Shown: positions 8,066-16,591, counted from the first letter of the stretch. The stretch is 64,000 bases of DNA from an uncultured Rhodopila sp. (GCA_903851415.1 CAINOE010000107.1:229325-293324), one strand, 5' to 3'. Translations and numbers: made by a program. The notes: generated by a model not told the origin, from the letters alone.

Positions 8066-8284
8066 ATGAGCGAGGCATATTCTCATCGAGTCCTTATGCT
8101 GGAACCGAGCAACTTTGTCGGCACTTGGCGCCGCTTCGGTATGGTCGGACCGGTGTACGAGATCATCAGCGCCGGGACCGCATTGCCCGACGGTGATCGG
8201 CTGATGCGCATTCGAGTGGTCGAAAGCGGCGAGGAACTGGATTACCGCGTCTTTGAGATTCTTGCCGATCCAGTGGAGCGTTGA
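8066..8284 (+). CDS. Small DUF5397-like protein C, copy 1
   Basis: A 72-aa protein, or 62 aa if the second in-frame ATG at 8096 is used. The 8096 start aligns exactly with the copy 2 start, while the 8066 start has the better ribosome site (GAGGGA). Its core is GTWRRFGMVGPVYEIISAG followed by LMRIRVVESGEELDYRV. This matches what I remember of the DUF5397 family of small proteobacterial proteins of unknown function. The strand-rich, single-domain look would suit an antitoxin or a small regulator. That role is inferred only from size and its place behind a HEPN-type gene in copy 2. Confidence 0.75.
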   Translation: MSEAYSHRVLMLEPSNFVGTWRRFGMVGPVYEIISAGTALPDGDRLMRIRVVESGEELDYRVFEILADPVER

Positions 8285-8432
8285 TGTTCGCCCTCGCATT
8301 CGATCTTGTTGCGGCCTTGGAGCGTCAGTTCAGTTTCGGCCTGTGTTGTTCGTTTGCCGATGATTTTCGGCAACAGGCCGTCGGAAGCAAACCGATTCAC
8401 TCGGTGTTTGGGTGGCCGGTTCGGAGGTCCGC

Positions 8433-8876
8433 ATGAGCGACTATGACTCGATGGATGATTACGATCTGCCGGAACTGACGGCGCAGGAAGTGCACGCGCG
8501 GGTCGAGGACTGGCTGCGGCGCCTCGACGACCTGTTCGCCCGGATCAGAAGCTGGGCGACAACGCGCGGGCTGACCGTCAAGGATGGCGAACCGCGGCCG
8601 ATGCTGGAGGAGCCGATGGAGCGGGTCGGGGAGCCGGCGCGGGACCAGCCGACCTTGGTGCTGCGAAGTGCGGAGGGGAAGGAGATCTGGGTCTGGCCAA
8701 TAACGCCCTGGGTCCTCAACGCGAGTGGCTGCGTCGATCTGCTGTCTCAAAAGGGGATCTACACCCTTATTGACAGGGCGGAGCCGCTAGACCCGCCGAA
8801 GTGGGTGCTATGGAAGGTCGGCGCGGGAGGAACTGGCCGCCCGTTCGACCCCGAATTGCTCGCGGAGATGGTCTGA
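8433..8876 (+). CDS. Uncharacterised acidic protein A, copy 2
   Basis: A 147-aa paralogue of the protein at 7483-7929 with the same layout: MSDYDSMDDYDLPELTAQEV, a helical VEDWLRRLDDLFARIRSWA segment, then a beta-rich half ending FDPELLAEMV. Most differences cluster in the middle (EIWVWPITPWVLNASGCVD). GGAGG precedes ATG 8433 at seven bases. The stop TGA 8874-8876 is two bases before the TTG start of the HEPN gene, so the two are translationally coupled. Confidence 0.8.
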   Translation: MSDYDSMDDYDLPELTAQEVHARVEDWLRRLDDLFARIRSWATTRGLTVKDGEPRPMLEEPMERVGEPARDQPTLVLRSAEGKEIWVWPITPWVLNASGCVDLLSQKGIYTLIDRAEPLDPPKWVLWKVGAGGTGRPFDPELLAEMV

Positions 8877-8878
8877 CC

Positions 8879-9334
8879 TTGGAACAGGTTGCCATAATCA
8901 AGGCTGCCCACGATTGGATGGTTCTGTCATGCGAAGCGGACCTGTCTCAAGCAGTAGCACGGGGCGACATGGATACCGCGAAACGGCTGGAGGGAACCCG
9001 CCAAATCTTCGACCGGGCGGTGTTCGTAGTGTTGTTCGGACGATTTGAAATGGCGGTGACGGAGACCTTCGAGCAGGCACGAAATGCTCGATCGGCTAAT
9101 CCCGACTGGAGGTCACGGCGCGGCTGGGACGTGCCGGCCTATCGCGTTCGGCGGATTCCATTCGAAACCAAGCTCGCTTTGGTGATGGACCGACAAACGG
9201 AGGCTCACGGCAGGATCATGCGGGCCTATGCGCTTCGGAACCACTGCGCCCATGGCGGGAGCACTAAAGCATTGATCCCCATCGAAGAGTTTGTTGCTGA
9301 TCTCTATGCGTGGCGCGCCTTGTTGCGTCGATGA
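8879..9334 (+). CDS. HEPN-motif protein B, putative ribonuclease toxin
   Basis: A 151-aa all-helical protein. Near the C-terminus it has YALRNHCAHGG, where Arg120-Asn121 and His125 form the RX4H signature of HEPN ribonucleases. In known HEPN families this Arg and His cut RNA at a dimer interface, and an aromatic or polar residue before the Arg is common. TTG 8879 is chosen as start because it follows the stop of protein A by two bases and the N-terminal match with the copy 1 remnant begins there. The next in-frame start would be ATG at codon 14. It lies between protein A and the DUF5397-like protein, either of which could be the neutralising partner. The RNase role is inferred from the motif. 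Confidence 0.7.
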   Translation: MEQVAIIKAAHDWMVLSCEADLSQAVARGDMDTAKRLEGTRQIFDRAVFVVLFGRFEMAVTETFEQARNARSANPDWRSRRGWDVPAYRVRRIPFETKLALVMDRQTEAHGRIMRAYALRNHCAHGGSTKALIPIEEFVADLYAWRALLRR

Positions 9335-9437
9335 GGGGGGTGAGGTTTCCGATCTCAGAGCGTTTCTTCGTGCTTCGCGATCACCGGGCTTGCGCTATGA
9401 GGGATGAACAAGCAACATATCCTCCGACCGAAACAAG

Positions 9438-9626
9438 ATGTCGGACGCGTCCGCTCTCGCCGGGACATGGCGCCGCTTCGGCACCCCTCGGCCGGTCTAC
9501 GAGATCATTGGCGCCGGGGCGGTCTTGCCCGGCGGCGAGCGGTTGATGCGTGTCCGAGTTGTCGAAAGCGGTGAGGAATTGGACTATCGGCTTGCCGATA
9601 TCATACTCGATCCGTCAGAAGGTTGA
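9438..9626 (+). CDS. Small DUF5397-like protein C, copy 2
   Basis: A 62-aa protein paralogous to 8066-8284: SALAGTWRRFGTPRPVYEII, then LMRVRVVESGEELDYRLADI. Upstream DNA also matches copy 1, including GAGGGAT. Here that ribosome site leads to an ATG (9403) that is out of frame with this protein by one base, so translation probably starts at ATG 9438. The start has therefore diverged between copies. It lies 103 bases after the HEPN gene. Confidence 0.75.
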   Translation: MSDASALAGTWRRFGTPRPVYEIIGAGAVLPGGERLMRVRVVESGEELDYRLADIILDPSEG

Positions 9627-9677
9627 GCATCCCAGTTTTCCTTGCGGCAGAGACTCCAGCCCGCGGCAAAAGCGACA

Positions 9678-9706
9678 TTGACAGAATGCCATGATGTTGC
9701 GATATT
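9678..9706 (+). promoter_or_regulatory. Strong sigma-70-type promoter
   Basis: TTGACA at 9678-9683 is a perfect -35. GATATT at 9701-9706 is a good -10. The spacer is 17 bases. Transcription should begin near 9713, about 23 bases before the start of the helical gene at 9736, so this gene is expressed separately from the duplicated cassette. Confidence 0.65.
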
Positions 9707-9735
9707 AGCACGGTAACGGATGGCGGTTTGCGAAG

Positions 9736-10383
9736 ATGCGTTCTCGCTACAACTTCGATTTCCTGTTTATCCATAGCAATACAATTGCTGATGAAACAAG
9801 GCGAACGCTCAAACCGCAAATTATGAATGCCAGGAAGATCTTCGCCTTCCTCGACAAACATTTCAGCATGCTGGAGCAGAAGAAAAAGACTCACGCGTCA
9901 AATGTAAAAATGATGATAACAGCTCGCTTTATCAACAACATGTTTGCAGCGCTATTGCTGATAGAGCGCGGTCTGCTGCTGGACGCATTCAACTCGATCA
10001 GAAGCGGGATCGAAGCCACCGCCTTCTACTGGCTGGTGTGCAAGGACGAGACAACCGCCGGCCTCTACGACGCCGAAAAAAGTCCGCAACCCGTGGAGAT
10101 ACGGAAAAGGCTTGAAGCGCTTGGGGTGGATATCGAAACACTTCATTCTCTTTATGCCGTCACAAGCAAAATCGCCCATGTCGGCAACCCTTACGACCAG
10201 TTCCAAATCCGTTGGGAAGAAGGATGGGACGGTAAGCTGCTCATTGGCGGTGGCAGAAGCCCCGACATCCAAAAGGCGTTGCTTGAGGATATGTTGCGTG
10301 CCGTGTTGTGGTTCGTAAGGTTCGACGATGACTATGTCATAACCGAGGGCAAAGGCTTCCCGGAGATCATCGATCGCCCGTAA
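9736..10383 (+). CDS. Uncharacterised helical protein (DUF5677/AbiV-like pattern)
   Basis: A 215-aa protein with much lower GC than its neighbours and Lys/Asn/Ile-rich codons, which suggests acquisition by transfer. It is predicted to be almost all helical. The stretch FAALLLIERGLLLDAFNSIR then SGIEATAFYWL, followed about 50 residues later by SKIAHVGNP, has the Arg...Glu and Ser-x-x-x-His spacing seen in DUF5677 and some abortive-infection proteins. This is pattern similarity only. No signal peptide is seen. It has its own promoter and a short hairpin-T terminator. The neighbouring HEPN cassette makes a defence or stress role plausible. Confidence 0.75.
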   Translation: MRSRYNFDFLFIHSNTIADETRRTLKPQIMNARKIFAFLDKHFSMLEQKKKTHASNVKMMITARFINNMFAALLLIERGLLLDAFNSIRSGIEATAFYWLVCKDETTAGLYDAEKSPQPVEIRKRLEALGVDIETLHSLYAVTSKIAHVGNPYDQFQIRWEEGWDGKLLIGGGRSPDIQKALLEDMLRAVLWFVRFDDDYVITEGKGFPEIIDRP

Positions 10384-10406
10384 ACCACACTGTTCGCGAA
10401 CGTTGC

Positions 10407-10421
10407 GGCCTTCGGCCTTTT
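10407..10421 (+). terminator. Short Rho-independent terminator
   Basis: GGCC-TTC-GGCC followed by TTTT lies 23 bases after the stop of the helical gene. The stem is short (4 bp), so strength is uncertain. Confidence 0.45.
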
Positions 10422-10515
10422 AGCGCTCGTCAAAAAACGCCCAACGATCATGGGGCCTCGGCAAGCCGGGCCACATGATCGCTGGAACGCTCAATCAGGA
10501 CCCAATCTCGATCCC

Positions 10516-12402
10516 CTACCTCTCCAGCACAGCCCGCATCTCATCCAGCGCCGCCGGATCCTCGATCGTCGGCGGCACGATCGCATCCTCCCGGTCCGCG
10601 ATCTTGCGGATCGTCGCCCGCAAAATCTTCCCCGACCGCGTCTTCGGCAGCCGCGGCACCACCCGCGCATCCTTGAAGGCTGCAACAGGGCCGATTTTCT
10701 CGCGCACCAGGGCGACGAGTTCCTTCTCGATATCCGCCTGAGGCCGGTTCACCCCCGCCTTCAGCACCACCAGGCCGATCGGCGTCTGCCCCTTCAGCTC
10801 GTCCTTCGCGCCGATCACCGCGCACTCCGCGACGTCGTGGTGGGAGGCGAGAACCTCCTCCATCGAACCGGTGGACAAACGATGCCCGGCGACGTTGATG
10901 ATGTCGTCCGTGCGCCCCATCACCCAGACATCGCCGTTCTCATCCACCACCCCGGCATCGCCGGTGCGGTACCAGCCCGGGAAGTCCGACAGGTACGACC
11001 GGACGTAGTTCGCATCATCCTGCCACAGCGTCGGTCCGCAGCAGGGAGGCAGCGGCAGGCGCACGGAAAGGTTCCCTGTCTCGCCGCGCGGCAGCTCCTT
11101 CCCGTTATCATCCAGCGCATGCAGGTCATACCCCGGGACCGGCCGGCCGCCGGAGCCGGGCAGGAACGGAAACAGCCCGAACTGCCGGAACGATGCGGTG
11201 ATCGCCCAGCCAGTCTCGGTCTGCCACCAATGGTCCACCACCGGCTTGCCGAGCAACTCGTGCGCCCACACGGCGGTGTTCGGATCGCAGCGCTCGCCGG
11301 CCACGAACAGCACATCAAACGACGACAGGTCGTACTTCTTGGACAACAGCCCGTCCGGATCCTGCTGCCTGATTGCCCGAATCGCCGTCGGCGCGGTGAA
11401 CAGCGCCTTCACCTTGTGCTGCGAGATCACGCGCCAGAACGCGCCGGCATCCGGCGTGCCGACGGGCTTGCCTTCGTACATGATCGTCGTGCAGCCGCGC
11501 AGCAGCGGGGCGTAGACGATGTAGCTGTGGCCGACGACCCAGCCCACGTCCGAGGCGGTCCACCACACGTCGCCCGCATCCAGCCCGTAGATCATCCGCA
11601 TGGAGTTCCACAGCGCCACCGCGTGGCCGCCATTGTCGCGCACCACGCCCTTCGGCTTGCCGGTCGTGCCGGAGGTATACAGGATATACAGCGGATCGGT
11701 TGCCAGCACCGGCACGCAGTCGTGCGGCTTGGCCGCGGCAACAGCCTCCTCGTAATCGAAATCGCGCCCGGCGATCAGCGTCGCCTCCGCCTGCGGCCGC
11801 TGCAGCACCAGCAGCGAGTCCGGCTTGTGCGACGACATCGCGATCGCCGCATCCAGCAGCGGCTTGTATTTCACCACCCTGCCCGGCTCCAGCCCGCAGG
11901 ACGCCGAGATGATCACCTTCGGCTTGGCGTCGGCGATGCGCGTGGACAGTTCCGCCGCGGCAAAGCCGCCGAACACGACCGAGTGAATAGCCCCCAGCCG
12001 CGCGCAGGCCAGCATCGAGATCGCCGCTTCCGGCACCATCGGCATGTAAATAACGACCCGATCGCCGCGCTCGACACCCAGCGCCGACAGCGCCCCGGCC
12101 AGCTTCTCGGTCCGTGCCAGCAGATCGGAATAGGTGAAAGTCTTGAGCTGCCCGGTGATCGGGCTGTCCCAGATCAACGCCGTCTGCTCGCCGCGGCCGT
12201 TTTCGACATGGCGGTCCAGCGCGTTATAGCAGGTGTTCAGCTCGCCCCCGGCGAACCACTGGCCGAACGGGCCGAGCGTCGGGTCGAACACCTTGTCCCA
12301 CTTCTTTGTCCAGGTGATGCCGAAGGCTTCGGCCGCCCAATAGGCCTCCGGATCGCGAATCGACGCGGCGTAGGCTTCGTCATAGGAATGGGCGGTCGTC
12401 AT
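10516..12402 (-). CDS. prpE: Propionyl/acetyl-CoA synthetase (PrpE-like, ACSS3-type)
   Basis: A 628-aa AMP-forming acyl-CoA ligase. Adenylate-forming motifs are all present: YTSGTTGKPKGVVRDNGG (phosphate loop), WWTASDVGWVVGHSYIVYAP, WWQTETGWAI (A5 region), RTDDIINVAGHRLS (hinge) and PKTRSGKILRATIRK with the catalytic lysine. NTCYNALDRHV and SASCGLEPGRVV are characteristic of propionyl-CoA synthetases rather than Acs proper. It activates short-chain acids with ATP and CoA in the cytoplasm. It is divergent from an SDR gene. The symbol reflects similarity; acetate may also be a substrate. Confidence 0.9.
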   Translation of the reverse strand: MTTAHSYDEAYAASIRDPEAYWAAEAFGITWTKKWDKVFDPTLGPFGQWFAGGELNTCYNALDRHVENGRGEQTALIWDSPITGQLKTFTYSDLLARTEKLAGALSALGVERGDRVVIYMPMVPEAAISMLACARLGAIHSVVFGGFAAAELSTRIADAKPKVIISASCGLEPGRVVKYKPLLDAAIAMSSHKPDSLLVLQRPQAEATLIAGRDFDYEEAVAAAKPHDCVPVLATDPLYILYTSGTTGKPKGVVRDNGGHAVALWNSMRMIYGLDAGDVWWTASDVGWVVGHSYIVYAPLLRGCTTIMYEGKPVGTPDAGAFWRVISQHKVKALFTAPTAIRAIRQQDPDGLLSKKYDLSSFDVLFVAGERCDPNTAVWAHELLGKPVVDHWWQTETGWAITASFRQFGLFPFLPGSGGRPVPGYDLHALDDNGKELPRGETGNLSVRLPLPPCCGPTLWQDDANYVRSYLSDFPGWYRTGDAGVVDENGDVWVMGRTDDIINVAGHRLSTGSMEEVLASHHDVAECAVIGAKDELKGQTPIGLVVLKAGVNRPQADIEKELVALVREKIGPVAAFKDARVVPRLPKTRSGKILRATIRKIADREDAIVPPTIEDPAALDEMRAVLER

Positions 12403-12521
12403 GGTGCGTTTCCCCTTGCAAGCAGTTTCGCCGCTTTTTCGGGCCTGACCGTTCGGCGGTCAAGATGGTCTTGCACGAGACGGCGGCCGGTGGTTTGTGC
12501 TGCCGAGGGACGCAGGAGAAA

Positions 12522-13286
12522 ATGATGCAGATCAAGGATTGCCCGGCACTTGTGACCGGCGGCGGCTCGGGCCTGGGGGCGGCCACTGCGGCGCTTCTGG
12601 CGTCGCTCGGCGCCAAAGTGGCGGTGGTCGATATCAACCGGGACGCCGCCCGGGCGCAGGCGCTGACCATCGGCGGCATCGGCATCGGCTGCGACGTCGG
12701 CGACGCCGCCTCCGGTGAGGCCGCCTTCGCCGCCGCCCGCGCCGCGCACGGCCCGGTGCGCATCCTGGTCAACTGCGCCGGCATCGCCACCCCCGGCCGC
12801 ATCGTCAGCCGCGAGGGTCCGCTGGCGCTGGAGACGTTCGAGCGCGTCATCCGCGTCAACCTGACCGGCAGCTTCAACATGCTGCGCCTCGCCGCGGCGG
12901 AGATGTCGGCGCAGGACCCGCTGGACGGCGGGGAGCGCGGCGTCATCATCAACACCGCCTCCGTCGCCGCCTATGAAGGCCAGATCGGCCAGCCAGCCTA
13001 TGCGGCGTCGAAAGGCGGCATCGCCGCGCTGACCCTGCCGGCGGCGCGCGAACTGGCGCGGGCCGGCATCCGCGTGGTGGCGATCGCCCCCGGCCTGTTC
13101 CACACCCCGATGGTGGAAGGACTGCCGTCCGAGGTGCAGGCCAGCCTCGGCGCCGGCATCCCGTTCCCCGCCCGGCTCGGCCGTGCGCCGGAATACGCGG
13201 CGCTGGTCGAGCACATCGTGCGCAACCAGTACCTCAATGGCGAGGTCATTCGTTTGGATGGTGCCTTGCGGATGCCGCCGCGCTAA
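12522..13286 (+). CDS. SDR family 3-hydroxyacyl-CoA dehydrogenase-like (HSD10 type)
   Basis: A 254-aa short-chain dehydrogenase. It shows the TGGGSGLGAAT cofactor loop, VVDIN with Asp for NAD preference, GCDVGD, NCAGIA, and the catalytic Ser-Tyr-Lys in NTASVAAYEGQIGQPAYAAS then KGG. The pattern is closest to type II 3-hydroxyacyl-CoA dehydrogenase (HSD17B10). AGGAG precedes two adjacent ATGs (12522 and 12525); either could be used. It is nine bases ahead of the FAD monooxygenase gene, so they form an operon, and it is divergent from the acyl-CoA synthetase. Substrate is uncertain. Confidence 0.88.
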   Translation: MMQIKDCPALVTGGGSGLGAATAALLASLGAKVAVVDINRDAARAQALTIGGIGIGCDVGDAASGEAAFAAARAAHGPVRILVNCAGIATPGRIVSREGPLALETFERVIRVNLTGSFNMLRLAAAEMSAQDPLDGGERGVIINTASVAAYEGQIGQPAYAASKGGIAALTLPAARELARAGIRVVAIAPGLFHTPMVEGLPSEVQASLGAGIPFPARLGRAPEYAALVEHIVRNQYLNGEVIRLDGALRMPPR

Positions 13287-13295
13287 GGTTGGGCA

Positions 13296-14882
13296 ATGAG
13301 CCACACACACCAAGTCGTCATCGTCGGCGGCGGCCCGGTCGGGCTGGGCCTCGCCATCGAGCTCGGCCAGCGCGGCATCAGCGTCTGCGTGGTCGAGCGC
13401 TACACCAGGCTGCTGCACATCCCCAAGGGGCAGAACCTGACGCAACGGACGATGGAGCACGTCCGGCACTGGGGCGCCGAGGCGCAACTGCGGGCGGCGC
13501 GGACAATCCCGACATCGTACGGCATCGGCGGCCTGACGGCGTACGGGTCGTTGCTGAGCGACTACCACTACGACTGGCTGCAGCGGGAACTGGTGCGGCC
13601 ATACTACGCCGCCGACAACGAACGCGTGCCGCAATATGAGACCGAGGCGGTGCTGCGCCGCCGCATCGCCGAACTGCCGTCGGTCGAAACGCTGTACGGC
13701 TGGCAGGCCGAGGAGGTCGTGCAGAACGCGGACGGCGTCTCGATCGCCACGGTGGAGCGGCACGGTCCCGGCCGCCGGTGGCTGCGGGCGGCGTATGCCG
13801 CCGGCACCGACGGCTCCCACTCGATCGTCCGCGACCGCGCGCAGATCGCCCAGACGCTGACCGACCATGACCGCCTGATGGTGCTGCTGGTGTTCCGCTC
13901 GGCCGGCCTGCACGCGCTGCTTGAGCGGTTTCCCGACAAGTCGTTCTTCTGCGTCCTGACGCCGGAGCTGAAGGGATACTGGCAATACTTCGGCCGGGTC
14001 GATCTGGGCACCGAGTGGTTCTTCCACGCGCCGGTGCCGGCGGGGACCACCAAGGACAATTTCGACTTCCGCGCCTATCTGAACAAGGCGGTGGGCGCGG
14101 AGTTCGATGTGGACTTCGAGCATATCGGCTTCTGGGACCTGCGCTTCGCGGTGGCCGACGAGTACCGCAACGGGCGCGTGTTCATCGCCGGCGACGCGGC
14201 GCACAGCCACCCGCCGTATGGCGGCTATGGCGTGAACACCGGGCTGGAGGACGCCCGCAACCTCGGCTGGAAGCTGGCCGCGGTGCTGCAGGGCTGGGGC
14301 GGCGAGGCGCTGCTGGACAGCTACTCGGCCGAACGGCAGCCGGTGTCGGCCTCCACCGCGCGCGACTTCATCGATGCGCTGATCGAGGCGGATCGCGATT
14401 TCCTCGCCACCTTCGACCCCGCCCGCGACCGTGCGGCGTTCGAGCGGGCCTGGGCGGATCGCGTGGCGGGGGCCCGGGCCGAGGTGGACTCGTTCGAGCC
14501 GCACTACGAGGGTTCGGCGATCGTCGATGGGCCGGCGGGCGGGCAAAGCAGCGCGCTCGGGTCGCACATGTTCATCGCTCGGCCCGGGCACCATCTGGCG
14601 CCTCAGCCGCTGTCGGACGGCCGCAACGTGTTCGACGCGCTGGGAGACGGGTTCTCCCTGCTGGCGTTTGACGCGGCGGACGCCGCGGTGGCGGCGTTCG
14701 AGAAGGCCGCAGCCGAGCTGGGCCTGCCCCTGACCCTGGTCCGGGACAGCCGATCGGCCGGGCGGGAGCAGTACGGGGTGGCGCTGGTGCTGGTGCGGCC
14801 GGACCAGTTCGTGGCCTGGACGTCGGAGCGGGCACCCGCGGACGCGGGCGCGCTGCTGCGGAGGCTGTCCGGCGCGACGTGA
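13296..14882 (+). CDS. FAD-dependent aromatic-ring monooxygenase (PheA/TfdB/MhpA type)
   Basis: A 528-aa class A flavoprotein hydroxylase. The N-terminal FAD motif VVIVGGGPVGLGLAIELGQR, the DG-type motif AAYAAGTDGSHSIVRDR and the GD motif VFIAGDAAHSHPPYGGYG with NTGLEDARNL are intact. The C-terminal thioredoxin-like domain of the phenol hydroxylase group is present but short. Such enzymes use NAD(P)H and O2 to hydroxylate phenolic or polyketide-like rings. It is co-transcribed with the upstream SDR gene. The substrate is unknown. Confidence 0.9.
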   Translation: MSHTHQVVIVGGGPVGLGLAIELGQRGISVCVVERYTRLLHIPKGQNLTQRTMEHVRHWGAEAQLRAARTIPTSYGIGGLTAYGSLLSDYHYDWLQRELVRPYYAADNERVPQYETEAVLRRRIAELPSVETLYGWQAEEVVQNADGVSIATVERHGPGRRWLRAAYAAGTDGSHSIVRDRAQIAQTLTDHDRLMVLLVFRSAGLHALLERFPDKSFFCVLTPELKGYWQYFGRVDLGTEWFFHAPVPAGTTKDNFDFRAYLNKAVGAEFDVDFEHIGFWDLRFAVADEYRNGRVFIAGDAAHSHPPYGGYGVNTGLEDARNLGWKLAAVLQGWGGEALLDSYSAERQPVSASTARDFIDALIEADRDFLATFDPARDRAAFERAWADRVAGARAEVDSFEPHYEGSAIVDGPAGGQSSALGSHMFIARPGHHLAPQPLSDGRNVFDALGDGFSLLAFDAADAAVAAFEKAAAELGLPLTLVRDSRSAGREQYGVALVLVRPDQFVAWTSERAPADAGALLRRLSGAT

Positions 14883-14894
14883 TTGCTTCCTGCC

Positions 14895-14974
14895 TCGTCA
14901 TGGCCCGGCTTGTTCCGGGCCACCTATTCCAGCACGTGCCGCGACAGGTGGCCCGGACAAGCCGGGCCATGACG
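14895..14974. repeat. Palindromic repeat element, family A
   Basis: An imperfect 80-base palindrome. The left arm reads TCATGGCCCGGCTTGTTCCG and onwards, and the right arm GGCCCGGACAAGCCGGGCCA and onwards, around a short loop (CCACCTATTCCAGCACGTGC). Further copies lie at 31651-31809 and 48105-48264, with half copies at 17656-17690 and 37616-37645. It follows the monooxygenase stop and may fold in RNA as a terminator. The rest of 14883-15098 holds no gene. Confidence 0.85.
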
Positions 14975-15098
14975 AATCACGAGCCGGGGCGCGACGCGCC
15001 AGAGGACAATGCCGAGGACAATGCCGCGTTGCGCGCTTCGCTATCTTGATATGCAGCGGGCCTGTCCCGGCCACAGCGTCGCCGATGGCTCGCCATAC

Positions 15099-16238
15099 TC
15101 ACCCGGCCCGCAGCACCGTCTCGTACACATCCAGCGTCGCGTCCTGCATCGCCCGCACCGTCGGCACGGACGCCCGCGCCCGCTCGCCCAGCGCCAGCCG
15201 CTCTTCCGGATCCAGATCCAGCGCCACCCCGATGGCCGCGGCCAGAGCGTCCGGATCGCCCGGGCGCACCCGCCAGCCGGTCTCGCCGGGCCGCACCGTC
15301 TCCACCGGGCCGCCGAGATCCGACGCGATCACCGGCCGCCCCATCGCCTGGGCCTCGATCACCACCCGTCCGAACGCCTCCGGCCGGGTCGAGGCATGCA
15401 CCACCACCTCCGCCAGGCAGAACGCCGCCGGCATGTCGTCGCACTCGCCCACCAGCCGCACCTGCTCGCCGATGCCCAACCGGGCCGCAAGCTGCGCGAG
15501 GTGGCGGGCGTAGCGGTGGCGGCCCTGATGCGCGCCCACCAGCACCGCCATCACGTCGCCCCGCCCGAGCCGGGCGATCGCCTCCAGCAGCACGGCATGG
15601 CCTTTCCAGGAGGTCAGCCGACCGGGCAGCACGACGGGACGGACTCCGTCCGGCAGCCGCCATGCCTCCGCCAGCCGGGCGATGCGGTTGCCATTGACGA
15701 TCGCGGGATCGAACACCGAGGGATCGACGCCACGCGGGATCACCCGGATCCGCTCCGCCGGAACGCCATGGCGTGCCGTCACCAGATCGGCTATGTAACG
15801 ACTGGCGGCGATGACGATGCGCCCGCGCGCCATGACGTCGTTGTAGCGGCGCTTGAACGGCAGGTCCTCGCCATAGGCGCCGTGATACGTCGTCACGAAC
15901 GGCACGCCGGTGCGCTCGCAGGCCAGCCAGGCCGACCAGGCGGGGGCGCGCGAGCGGGCATGCACGAGGGAGACTTTTTCGGCGCGGATGAGCGCCTCGA
16001 GAGCGGCGGCGTTGCGCCAGATGCGGAACGGGTTCTTCGCCGTCAGGGGCAGCGCGAAATGCCTGCCGCCGGCCCGCTCGATCGGCCGCACCAGAGGGCC
16101 GCCGGCGCTGGCGACCAAGGAGGTCGCCTCGGCTTCGGCGATGGCCTGCGCGATCTCGACCGTGCCGCGTTCCACCCCGCCGGTGACCAGGGAGGGCAGA
16201 ACCTGCAGGATAACCGGCGAATCGGGAGACGGCGACAT
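15099..16238 (-). CDS. Glycosyltransferase, GT4 family
   Basis: A 379-aa GT-B fold enzyme. The N-terminal acceptor domain opens with QVLPSLVTGGVERGTVEIAQ, a Gly-rich loop typical of LPS/exopolysaccharide transferases. The C-terminal donor domain contains the E-x7-E motif (RPEAFGRVVIEAQAMGRPV). It transfers a sugar from a nucleotide donor at the cytoplasmic face of the membrane. ATG 16238 is preferred; an in-frame ATG at 16289 would add 17 residues without similarity. No polysaccharide genes are adjacent, so the product is unknown. Confidence 0.88.
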   Translation of the reverse strand: MSPSPDSPVILQVLPSLVTGGVERGTVEIAQAIAEAEATSLVASAGGPLVRPIERAGGRHFALPLTAKNPFRIWRNAAALEALIRAEKVSLVHARSRAPAWSAWLACERTGVPFVTTYHGAYGEDLPFKRRYNDVMARGRIVIAASRYIADLVTARHGVPAERIRVIPRGVDPSVFDPAIVNGNRIARLAEAWRLPDGVRPVVLPGRLTSWKGHAVLLEAIARLGRGDVMAVLVGAHQGRHRYARHLAQLAARLGIGEQVRLVGECDDMPAAFCLAEVVVHASTRPEAFGRVVIEAQAMGRPVIASDLGGPVETVRPGETGWRVRPGDPDALAAAIGVALDLDPEERLALGERARASVPTVRAMQDATLDVYETVLRAG

Positions 16239-16318
16239 GCAAGCGACCGTATCATGCTTGTTGCGCGGTGGAAGCACGGGTAGATTCACCCGTGCGATCC
16301 GACCAGGGAACCGTGCCG

Positions 16319-16591
16319 GTGCGAACCCCCTTGTATGACCGCGGCGCCGGGGTCAACGGGGATGCCGATCGGCCGGCACATGCGGTGGCGCTTGGGACCG
16401 ACATGTCGCGCGTCGCGGAGCGTGCGCTGATCGCGGCGGCGGAGAAAGAAAATATCCGTGAGGAGCTGAGGGCGGACGCAAGGTGGACAGCCGGCTTCGT
16501 GGCGACACACGGCTACCCGTTCCCGGTGTCCATGGCGATGTTCATGCCGGAGGAAGGCGGCCCCGACTACCTGAACGACGATGCAGCATGA
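16319..16591 (+). CDS. CcdA-like antitoxin
   Basis: A 90-aa protein read from GTG 16319 (VRTPLYDRGAG). The middle part is a long charged helix (RVAERALIAAAEKENIREEL). The N-terminus fits the DNA-binding part of chromosomal CcdA proteins, and the C-terminal tail (GFVATHGYPFP and onwards) is where CcdA wraps its toxin. The call rests mainly on position: the gene overlaps the CcdB-like gene by 11 bases in the usual antitoxin-first order. The frame is open upstream to 16268. In the family, CcdA represses its own operon together with CcdB. Confidence 0.6.
   Translation: MRTPLYDRGAGVNGDADRPAHAVALGTDMSRVAERALIAAAEKENIREELRADARWTAGFVATHGYPFPVSMAMFMPEEGGPDYLNDDAA

Noticed and set aside
12399..14594. 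731-codon frame antisense to the SDR and monooxygenase genes
   Set aside because: Both sense genes have complete family motifs; the antisense product is His/Arg-rich noise.
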